From contig OZ243932.1 of NCBI GenBank assembly GCA_965214035.1, forward strand, positions 930,001 through 994,000: DNA of 64,000 bases. The letters run 5' to 3'. The notes below the pieces were generated by a model, which was given only the letters and a program-made list of their open reading frames with translations, was not told the DNA's origin and made no database searches. Below are positions 18,206 to 30,200 of this stretch, piece after piece. Source of the DNA: JAJDYQ01 sp965214035 (lineage in GTDB: Bacteria; Pseudomonadota; Gammaproteobacteria; JAJDYQ01). Made by a program: the position numbers and the translations under genes. Positions within the stretch are counted from its first letter, which is position 1. Every line of letters begins with the position of its first letter.

Positions 18206-21200
18206 ATGCCGGCCGTCGATGCCGGCCGCTCTGCGGTGCATTCCTGTCGCGAGGCAGGTGCCTCTGAGCCTCCTGGCCGGCTGACGCGCCGGTCTTTTTC
18301 CGACAGTTTCCATTCTGTGACAGCCCGCACCGCCGGCTGGCTGCGCCGTGCGGCGATGGTGTCATTGCTCGGACTGCCACTGCTGTTCGGGTTGGCGACG
18401 CAAGCGGTGGCGCAGACCGTGCCGACGCTCAAGGTCGAGGGTGATTTCTCTGTCACCGAAGGCGATTCCGGCACCATCACGCTCACCCTGAGCCAGGCGG
18501 CGAGCGGCACGATCACATTTACCACCGGCAGCTACTTAACTGACTGCGACACACATAATTGTCCCACTGATATCTCTGGAGCGTCCGCATCCGATTTCTC
18601 TTCTGGCACGGGCTCCACGCGGACAATAACTTTCAACATCGGCGATACGACCAAGTCCTTGACCTTCATGACGACCGAAGACAGCGCAATCGAGTCAACA
18701 GAGATTTTCTCGATTGGGATTGTTGATCTCGCTTCCAGCGAAGCCACCATCGATCCGGGTACACCGGCCGACAGAATTTTCTTTGGAACTTTTATGTCTT
18801 GGTGGGTCCGCATCCTCGATGACGATGCCCCGCCCATGATTTCCATTGCCGGCGGCAGTCCGGCCACCGAGGGAGCCGGCACGCTCACCTACACACTGAC
18901 GGCGAACAAACCACCGGCCACAGATCTGACCATTAATTTAACCGTCTCTGAAGACGAAACCGATGGCCAGAACTTTGTCGCTGCCGGTGACGAAAACAGT
19001 CAGGCCGTCACCTTCCCGGCCGGCACCACCGCGGCCAGCTACACGATTCCGATCACCGACGATGAAGTCGATGAAGCCAGAGGCGAGGTCACGGTGACAA
19101 TCAATGACGGTACCGGCTATACCGCCGGCACCGACACGGTTACCATCACGGTGCGCGACGACGACAGAACCATCGTCACCCTGGCCGAAAATCCGGCCGG
19201 CGACCTCGATGAAGGCGCCCGCAAACAGATTACCCTGACCCTGAACCGTCCGCTGGTTTCGGGTGAGACCCAAGTCCTCTCGCTCGAACTTGGCGGCACC
19301 GCCACGGTGAATACGGACTATACCCTGGCCGGCATACCGGCGGACGGCGTGCGTTACGAGGATCTGGCCTCCGGGAACCCTGGAATCGTATTTACCGGCC
19401 AGACTTCCGGCTCTGCCACGACCGCCACACTGACCGTGACGGCCATCGCAGATGGTATCTCTGACCCCGGCGAGGTCATCACCATGGAGTTTGCAACATC
19501 GGAATTAGTAAGCCCGGACGGCGATGCGGGAATACAGGACGCTCGGGGCGGCGGCCCGGTCAGCGCCACCCGAACGATTGCCTTCAGGATCACCGAACAA
19601 CCGGCGCTGGTACTGAATCCATCCATGCTGACCATTGACGAGGGCGATACGGCGACCTACATCGTGTCTCTGGCCACCCAGCCCAATGCGTCAGTGGCCA
19701 TTACTGTAAGCGGTCAGGCCGATACCGATCTGACCCTGAGCGGTGATACCCTGAGCGGTGATACCCTCAGCTTCACCATGATGAACTGGAACCAGCCGCA
19801 GACCATCACGGTCACCGCCGGGTCGGACGACGACGCCCAATCGGATGACCCGATCGCCCTGTTGCACACCGCCACCGGCGGTAACTATGCCGGAGTCACC
19901 GGTGAAGTCACGGTCACCATCACCGAAGACGATACGGCCGGTATCACCGTACAGCCGACCACCCTGGCCGTGGATGAAGGCGGCACCAACAACTACACCG
20001 TGGTACTGACCTCGGCCCCGGCCGGCGAGGTCATCATCGAGGTCCGACCGGGCACGGTCGCCACCGTCGATAATGACATGCTGACCTTTGCCCAGAGTAA
20101 CTGGAATCAGGCACAGACGGTCACCGTGACCGGCATGGATGACGCGGTGTACAACGCCGGCGATGCACGCTCTGGCACTATCACCCACACCATCGGCACC
20201 GCTGACGGTGGTGCCTATACCACCGATCTGGAACTGGACTCTGTCACAGTCACCGTCACGGACGACGATAATCCGACATTGACTGTCAGCTTGCCAAATG
20301 GTGAAACAACCATCGAGGAAGGAAGTGGTTTTACCAGAGTTCGAATAACCGCAGACCCTGAACCGGGGGCGGGGGATAGTTCTCGCCTTATAAATCAAGA
20401 TCCGTCAAATGATCTGTCAAATGTTCTATTTTTCAGCCCTGGTTATGGATGGTCTTCTTTCCGTGCACCGGATACCAGTTTCGACCCTGATATCGATTTT
20501 GAATTTAATATTGCTGACAACGATAACGATCAGCCCAATGGTACGCTGACTATCGACGTATCCGTCCTGAGAGGCTTTGCAGCCGGTTCTCCGTCCATGG
20601 TCACGCTGACCATCATTGACAACGACCCGACCGAGGTCAGCCTGATTCGCACCGGCAGTACGGGCGCTATTGACGAGGGCGGCACCGTCGCCTTCACCGT
20701 ACAACTCAGCCGTGCCCTGGTTGCCGGCGAGATTATTGACGTACCGCTGGTCATCGACGGCACCGGCGTCACCCCCGCCGACTGGAGCCTGAGTGCGACC
20801 GGTACCGGTGTGGTTCTGTCCAATGAGAACACAATGACTCCGCTGCTGCGCTTTGAGAATGCCGGCGCACAGACGGCTGAACTGACCTTGACTGCCATCA
20901 GCGACAATACGGTGGAAGGCGGTGGTTCCGAAACTTATGTTATCGACCTGGGTCTGGGCCTAGTCATTTCCCCTGATGAGCTCAATGGCATTGACCAAGG
21001 CAGTCTGAACACCAATGTGGGCGGTGGTGCCGACCCGCACAGCGGCAGTAACACCTTCAGTGTGCAGGTCGATGATCCGACATTGACTGTCAGCTTGCCA
21101 AATGGTGAAACAACCATCGAGGAAGGGGGGTCGTCCATTACGGCTCGATTCACTGCGAACCCGCCGGTGGCGCAATCTTTGGGCATCCCCAGTAATTTTA

Positions 21201-24200
21201 GAACTCTTACCACTGGTTATACCTCATTTACCAGCCTTGAAGATGACTCTTTGGTAAGACCAGTGGATATTGGATACTTTATTGATGAAAACAATATGGA
21301 TCAGCCCAACGGCACTCTGACCATCCATGTATCCGATTCACGGTTTGCAGCCGGTTCTCCGTCCATGGTCACGCTGACCATCATTGACAACGACCCGACC
21401 GAGGTCAGCCTGATTTACACCGGCAGTACGGGCGCTATTGATGAAGGCCAGGCCGTTACCTTCACCGTACAACTCAGCCGTGCCCTGATCGCCGGCGAGA
21501 TTATTGACGTACCGCTGGCCATCGACGGCACCGGCGTCACTCCCGCCGACTGGGGCCTGACAGAGCAGGCGGGCATAGCCAATACCGGCGTCAGCCTGCA
21601 CGACACCGATACGGCCGTGCCCTTCATCCGCTTCAGCGGCGCCGGTGCCGAGACCGCCCTGCTGCAACTGGCCGCGGCGCTGGACGACACCGATGAAGGT
21701 GGTTCCGAGACCTTTATGATTGCCTTGGGCCAAGACGGCTCAACAACCAACGGCTTTGATCTTCCCGGTCGTGCCACCAATGTCGGCGGCGGTGCCGACC
21801 CGGACGGCGACAACAATCGCTTTGAGTTAGTCGTCAATGACGAGGGAAGCACCGTGTTGTCCATTGGCATTGACTCGGTAACCGATGCGGAAGGCGATGC
21901 CGGTGAGACGACCTTCAAAACGGTTACGGTCAGCCTGTCGCGGCCCTACAGCCGGGACCTGGTGGTGAATGTGCGTCGTTCCGGCTCAGCCACCCGTGGC
22001 ACCGACTATGAGCTGGTCGGTACCGGTGACAACAATGCCCTGATCAACTTTAATCCGGTCAGGAGATTCACCATCACCGCGGGTGCCACCAGCGTCCAGT
22101 TCCGTATCCGTGTCATCGGCGACACGGTCTTTGATATCGATGAGACGGTGGTACTAACGTTGATCGGTCTGACCACCGGTATTAGCGAGGCCGTCACGGA
22201 TGTCGTCATTTCTAATATCGTCGGTGCGGTCACCCACACGATTGAAAATGACGATCCCGGCGGTAAAGTCACGGTCAGCCGGTCGGCGCTGAGCATGGAA
22301 GAAGCCGATGGCGCGGCCAGCTACACCCTGGTGCTGGACAGTCAGCCGGGCGATGAAATCATCTTGACGGTGGCCGGTGGTGAAGCCGATACAGCCACCG
22401 TCAACACAACCGGCGGCATGGCCGGCATCGAACAGACCCTGACCTTTACCACGATGAACTGGGATCAGGCACAGACCGTGCTGGTGGCTGCGGTCAACGA
22501 CGATGAAGACAATGCCGGTGGCAGTCGCAGGCTCACCCTGACCCATACCATTACCACCGGTGACGATGCCGGTTATTCGACCGGTCTGCCGGTGGATGCG
22601 GTCGTTGTCACGGTGGTGGACGATGATAGAACCATCGTCACCCTGGACGAAAATCCGGCCGGCGACCTCGATGAAGGCGCCAGCAAACAGATTACTCTCA
22701 CACTGAACCGCGGTCTGGTCAATGGCGAAGAGCTGGTCGTCCCGCTGACCTTCGGCGGTGATGCCACACGGGGCACAGACTACACCCTGATGGAGGTCGC
22801 AGCGAATGGCGTGAGCTATGCCAATCTGACCGGCAGCGACGACCCCGCCGTCACATTCATCGGCCCGTCCTCCGGCACTACCGCCATGACGGCCACCCTG
22901 ACCCTGAGAGCCATTGCCGACAGTACCTCCGACCCCGGCGAGAGCGTCACCATTGTACCGGGTACCTTGACCGACACCTCTCTGGACGGCGGCGGCACGG
23001 TCACCGGCAGTCTGGCTTTTAACATCATTGAACGAGTGGCGCTGATACTGGGTCCCGACCGTTTGATGGTATCGGAAGGTATGCAAACAGCGAGCTACAC
23101 GATTCGTCTGGCGAGTGAGCCGACGGCACCGGTGACGGTAGTGGTGACCGGTTATGTCGGCACCGGCCTGACGCTGGATAACGACGAATTGATTTTCACG
23201 GCGGCCAACTGGAACATTGCCCGGCAGGTAACACTGACCACAGCGGCGATGGACAGCGACTTGGCCGGCAGCACCCTGCAGTTGCGGCACACGGCCTCGG
23301 GTGGCAATTACCTCTCGGTGACCGCCGACCTGAGTGTGACCCTGCTGGATGACACGGCCGGTGTGGTGGTCATGCCCAGTGGTGACAATACCTTGGTCAG
23401 CGAGGACGGTGCCCGCACGGACGATTACACACTGAGGCTGAGCACACAACCGGTCGGTGATGTGGTGGTGCGGGCGACGGCCGGCACCGGCCTGAGTGTG
23501 AACGATGCGGCCGCGGCCGATCTGACCTTTACCGCTACCAACTGGAATCAGGCACAGACGGTGACGATAGCGGGCATTGACGATGACATTGCCAGCGGTG
23601 CGCTGCGCACCGTGTCGGTGACCCATACCATTGTCAACAGTGCAGACAGTGGCTATCCGGAGGACGCCCTGCGCATCGCCAATCTGGACGTCATGCTGAT
23701 AGACGACGATACCGCCGGTCTGCTGTTGTCATCATCGGATCTGACGCTGTCGGAAGGCGACACCATCAGCTACACGGTGCGTCTGACCAGCCAGCCGACC
23801 GCGGTGGTGTCGGTGACCATTACCAGCGACAACGAGGATCTGACAGCGGGCAATACCCCCTTGATGTTCAGTACGGACAACTGGTCCATGCCGCAGACGG
23901 TGCTCCTGACGGCCAACGCAGACGATGATTCGGACGACGAGCAGGCGCAACTGACGCACCGCGTGGCGGGGGGTGACTATGGCGCGATCAGCGAGGTCAT
24001 TTCGGTGCGCATCACGGATCGCTCGGCCGGTGTGGATATCACGCAGAGCGGCGGCAATACGATAGTCCGCGAGGATGGCGGCGAGGACAGCTACACACTG
24101 GTCCTCAATGCGGCACCGCGCGGTGATGTGACCCTCACGGTGACTGCCGCAGCCGGTATAACGGTGGATACGGACAGCCTGACCTTTACAACCGGTAACT

Positions 24201-27200
24201 GGCAGACACCGCAGCCCGTTACGGTGACCGGTGTCAATGACGACCTGGATAATCCCGATGATGGGCGCGAGGTCATGATCCGCCATGCGGTCAGTGGTGC
24301 CGGCGACAGTGCCGGCTATACCCCGGCCCTGTCGATTGCGCCGGTATCGGTGACGGTGCTGGACGACGACACGGCCGGGCTGCGCTTCAGCCGTTCGGTG
24401 CTGGCGGTGGTTGAGGGCGGCAGTACGAGCTACGGTGTGCGTCTGACCAGCCAGCCGACCGCGGTGGTGACCGTGACCATTGCCAGCGACAACGGGGATC
24501 TGACAGCGGGCAATACCCCCTTGATGTTCAGTACGGACAACTGGCCCATGCCGCAGACGGTGACGGTAACGGCGGGCACGGACAGCGATATGGACAATAA
24601 CGATGTCGCCCTCAGCCACACGGCCACGGGCGGCGGCTATAACTCGGTCAGCGCCACCCTGGGCGCGATGCTGCTGGAAGGCGGTACTGCCAGCGTCAGC
24701 ATTGTGCAGAGCGACGGTCGCACCATCGTCACGGAGGGGGTCAGCACGGATTTCTATGAGGTGGTGTTGAATACGGCACCGGACCGCGATGTGACCGTGA
24801 GAGTCAGTGCCGACAGTGGTGTGACGGTCAATGGTGCGGCCACACTCGATCTGGTCTTTACCCCGACCAACTGGCATGAGGCGCAGCCGGTCATGGTAGC
24901 GGCGGTGGACAACAATGCCGATGACGGTGTGCGCACGGCCGATATCAGCCATATCCTGAGTGTTGGGGACAATAATGACTATGACCGGACACTGACCATT
25001 GCCGGGGTAACGGTGACGGTGAACAGAGATCCAGATGATAGCCGTGGGCGGCTGGTGACTTTGAGTGGCGGTGATCAAGAAGGGTCGACGCGGTCTTTCA
25101 ACTTTGTCTTCGAAAGTAGCCCAGGGCGAAGTCTGGGTGCTGACGAGGTCATGACGCTGCCGTTGATACCTGGTGGCGACGCGGTGCGCGGTCAGGATTA
25201 TCAGGTGCGTTGTGAGCGCAACCCGGCAGGACGCGGATCGCACCCTGCGGTTTCCTGTGTCGAGTCAACAGACGGTCAACTGATGTTCATTCTGGATGGC
25301 ACACAGATATCTCCCGGCAGACGAACATTCAGATTCACCCTGCCTTTGGAGGTGGAGTTGCTGGAGGACAATATGGCGGAACCGGTCGAGACCCTGACGC
25401 TGCGCCTTGGTGAGAACGGTCAGGACTTTCGCATCCCAATCATGGATGCGCCATCGACCGTGAGCGTGGAGTTTAACAAGTCAATCTATCGCAACAATGA
25501 AAATTTCCACTCCATAACTCTGATACTTGAGATCAGTCCGCTACTGGGTCGTGCCATCGACTTGCCGCTGCTGTTTATTGACGGTACCGCACAGGCCGGA
25601 TCAGACTTTGAACCGATCAGTTCCACCGTCCTTAATTTTACTTCTGAGGGGCGGGCATTTTTTGCTATCACACTCTTGGATGATCAGATAGCCGAAGGCG
25701 ACGAGAGATTCACGGTCGTGATTGATGAAACCCGACTGCCGGACTTTATCACCGTTGGCACCAATGCCGCGGCCACAGTCATCATGACCGATAATGATGA
25801 GCGCGGGCTGGTTTTTGATTCCGATACACTGACTCTGGCGGAGGGTGGCACGGGCAGCTACACGGTGCGTCTGTCCAGCCAGCCGACCGATGAGGTGGCG
25901 GTGGTGATCGCCGGTCAGGCCGGTACCGACCTGATGCTGGACCGGGACATTCTGACCTTTACCACGGCGAACTGGAATCAGGCACAGATGGTGACGGTGA
26001 TGGCCGAAGATGACGACGATGGCGATGCCGATCGCATTGTGCTGGTGCATACGGCCTCCGGCGGTGACTATGGACTGACAGCCCGCGTGCAGGCCGACAT
26101 CATCGACAGGGAGGCACCGGAGGTGCGGCTGAACAAGGAGGCCATCACGGTCAGCGAGGGCGGCAGCGGCGACAGCTATACGCTGGTGCTGCACACCGAA
26201 CCGGCCGGCACCGTGACGGTGACTCTCGCTCCGGCGGCCGGCATAACGGTGCAGCCGGGTAGCGTGACCTTCACGGTGGATAACTGGAATACGCCGCAGG
26301 CGGTCACCGTGACCGGTGTGAATAGTGATGAGATTGACCGGGGTGATCGCACGGTGACCATTGTTCATACCATCACTGCCACCGATGACGCCGATGACTA
26401 TCCGGAGGATCTGCGGATAGACCCGGTGCGTGTGACGATAGAGGAAGACGATGAGGCCGGCGTGATGATTGTCGAGAGCGGTGACCGTACGGCGGTCAGT
26501 GAAGACGGTGGCATCAGGGATGACTACACGGTGGTGCTGACCTCACAGCCGGCCGCTCGTGTGGTGGTAACCGCCACGGCCGCGGCCGGTGTCAGTGTGG
26601 ATACCCAGTCTCTGAGCGGTGTGCAGAACACCCTGACCTTTACCACCCTGAACTGGCAAAGCCCGCAGACGGTGACGGTGACCGGGGTGGATGTAGACAC
26701 CGTGGATCGCGGGGACCTTGATGTGTCGATCACTCATGCCATCACGACCACGGCCGGTGGTTATGTGAAAGAGTTGTCGATTGATTCGGTACCGGTGCAG
26801 GTGATTGACAATGATGCGGCGAACCGCCTGCTGTTTGAGCTGGTTGATCCGGCAGCCGATGTGCTGGTCACGGAAGGTTCGGAGGTGGCCTACACGATGC
26901 AACTGGTGGGTCAGCCGCTGGCCGATGTCACGGTCGATATCAGCGGCCATGACGGCACGGATGTGACGCCGGCCCCGACCCGCCTGACTTTTACCACGCA
27001 GAACTGGAATGCCGGTCAGACGGTGACCCTGACGGTGGCGGCCGATGACAGCGGCGACGGCGAGCGTGTCACCCTGACGCACCGCGCCTCCGGCGGCGGC
27101 TATGATGGCACCGAGGTGGCACTGGAGGTGGCCATCACCGATAGTGATATATCGGGCGTGAGCATCAGCAAAGATACCCTCGTGGCCATCGAGAATGAGG

Positions 27201-30200
27201 CCGTTACCGACAGCTACACGGTGGTGCTGGACATACCGCCGGCCGGTGATGTCACTATCCAGGGTGAGATTCCAATTCAGGGTGGCACACTGGATATCAG
27301 ACTGGTTTTCACAACTGTCAACTGGAATCAACCGCAGACGGTCAGCATATTTGGAAGCATTTTCCTGGCAGACAACATCGACAATCCTGGTGGTGAACGC
27401 ACCGCCACGACCATCATGCATACGGTCACTTCCACGGACAGTGGCTACGACGGCATTGAGGTTGACGATGTGACCGTCACTGTGACAGATGTCGATCCCA
27501 CTACGGTAACCCTGTCGGGTGCGGCGCTGGATGTGGTTGAGGGCACCGAGCGTACCCTCACCGTGTCGCTGGAGCGGGCGCTGGTGGCGGGTGAAGTGCT
27601 GCCGGTACCGCTGACCTTTGCCGGCACCGCCACCCGCGGCACGGATTACACCCTGGAGGGTGTGCCAGCGACGGGCATTGGCTATGAGAACCTGAACAGC
27701 GGCAATGCGCAGGTGACCTTTACCGGTGGCACCGGTGCGGTCGGTACCGCGACCCTGACATTCAGAGCCACACCGGATGCGGACGATGAAGGCAGTGGTG
27801 AGACGGTGACGATTGGTCTGGGCACCCTGGATGAGAACTCCGGCACCGGTCTGAACGGCGGTGGCACTGGTACCAGCAGTCTGGCACCATTCCGCATTAT
27901 AGAAAAGCCGATGATCAACATTGCGGGCGGTCCGGCGGTGACCGAGGGCGGCAGTGTGACCTTTACCCTGACGGCCAGTGAAGCGCCGCTGTCGGATCTG
28001 ACCATCAACCTGATGGTGACGGATGCCGTGCACAGTGATTTTCTGGCGGCGGCTCGCGGAGGCAGGCAGAGTATCACCTTCGTCGGCGGCACGACCTCGG
28101 TCAGCTACGAAATTCCGACGCTGGCCGATATCGATGACGAAGCCGGCGGCACAGTGATGGTGGCGCTGCTGGACGGTGATGGTTATGTGGCGGGCAGCGC
28201 ACCATCGGCCACCACAATGGTCAATGACGACGATGCCACCACGGTGACACTGGCAGGCACAGACGATGATGTCGGCGAGGGGGCACGCAAGGAGCTGACC
28301 GTGACGTTGAGTCGGGGTCTGGTGGCGGGTGAGGTACTGCCGGTTGCGCTGTCTTTTGCCGGCACGGCAACCCGCGGTACGGACTACACCCTGATGGAGA
28401 CGGTAGCGAATGGCGTGAGCTATGCCAATCTCAATGGTGGTGGCAGTGCAACGGTGACCTTTACCGGCCCGGCGGCGGGTGTCGGCGTCACCGAGGCCCG
28501 ACTAAGTCTGAGGGCTGAGTTGGATGGAACAACCGAGGGCCTCGAGACTGTCATCATCGGCCTGGGCACGCTGGATGCGGATTCCGGTACGAATCTGGGC
28601 GGTGGTGCGACCGGTGTGGATGAACTGGGTGATTTCCAGATTCAGGAAACCCCGGAGATAGTGCTGGAGCGCAATAGCCTGATGCTGACCGAGCAAGGCA
28701 GTGCGACCTATACGGTCGGCCTGTCTGTATCACCGACGGCCGATGTGACGGTCAGGATCACCGGTCAGGTTGACACGGATCTGCAGGTGGATGCCGACAC
28801 GCTGATCTTCTCTCAAACCAACTGGAGCACGGCGCGCACCGTGACGCTGATGGCGGTATCGGATACCGACAGCGAGGACGAGGCACCGGTGATGCTGAGG
28901 CATACGGCTACCGGTGGCAATTATGGTTTGGCGATAATGCGGACGGTAACGGTATCGATTGCGGACAACACACCGGGTCTGGTGCTGTCAACGGGCAGCC
29001 TGGATATGGAAGAGAATGAGGCCGAGAGCTATACAATCCGGCTGGCGATTCGTCCGATGGCGGATGTGACGGTGAGTGTATCTTCCGGGGATGCGCCCCG
29101 CCTGCGGGTGACCGGCGGTGACAGCCTGACCTTTACGCCGACCAACTGGAATCGGGCGCAAAGTGTGACGGTGATGGCTGAGGATGACGACGACAGCGAC
29201 GCCAACCAGGTGACGCTGACCCACACGGCGGATGCCGGCTACGGTTCGGTGACAGGAGATATCACGGTGGATATTGCCGATGACGACATACCGCGTGTGG
29301 TGCTCGGTGTTGATGAATTGACTGTAATCGAAGGCGGCAGTGCGAGCTACACGGTAGAGCTGGGTACCCGTCCATCGGGCAATGTGACGATCGCACTGAG
29401 CGGTCAGGGCAGCACTTTGAGGCCGGACAGGTCCGAGCTGACTTTTGATGCGGGCAACTGGGGTCAGGCGCAGACCATCACGCTGACGGCGGTCATGGAC
29501 AGTAATACGACCCATGATCAGGTGACGCTGATCCACACCGCCAGTGGCTATAGTGCGGCCCCGGCCGATCTGCCGGTGACCATCACGGACAGCACGCCGC
29601 AGTTGAGCTTCTCGCAGACCACATTCAATCTGGACGAAGGTGACAGCACGACCTACACGCTGGAGCTGTCAGCCGAGCCGGTCGGCACGGTGACGGTCAC
29701 GCTGAGCGGTCACGAACGCACTGAACTGACGCCGGAACCGACCGAACTCACTTTTACACAGGACAACTGGAGTGAAGCCCAGGCCATCACCCTGACGGCC
29801 GGCACGGACAGCAACAGTGTGGATGAGACCATCACGCTGACCCATAGCGCGGATGCCGGCTACGGTGCGGTGACGGAAGAGGTGACGGTCACGGTCCGGG
29901 ATGCGGATACACCGCGCCTGATACTGAATACCGATGAATTGATCGAAGGCGGCAGTGCCACCTATAGAGTGACCGAGCAGGGCAGTGCGACCTACACGGT
30001 GCGGCTGGGCACGCAGCCTCGGGTGGATGTGACGGTCACGTTGACCGGGCATGAGGGCAGTGATCTGGTACCGACCCCGGCCCGTCTGGTGTTTGGTCGG
30101 GACAACTGGAACCGTGCGCAGCAGGTGACGCTGACGGCACGCGATGACGATGACAGCGTGAATGACGCGGTGACACTGTCTCACCGGGCCAGTGGCGGGG

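Noticed and set aside
22154..25243. Minus-strand open frames of about 490-500 codons over giant gene 2
   Set aside because: They are shadows created by the biased, repetitive codons of the giant gene; low complexity, His/Arg-rich, and no start signals.
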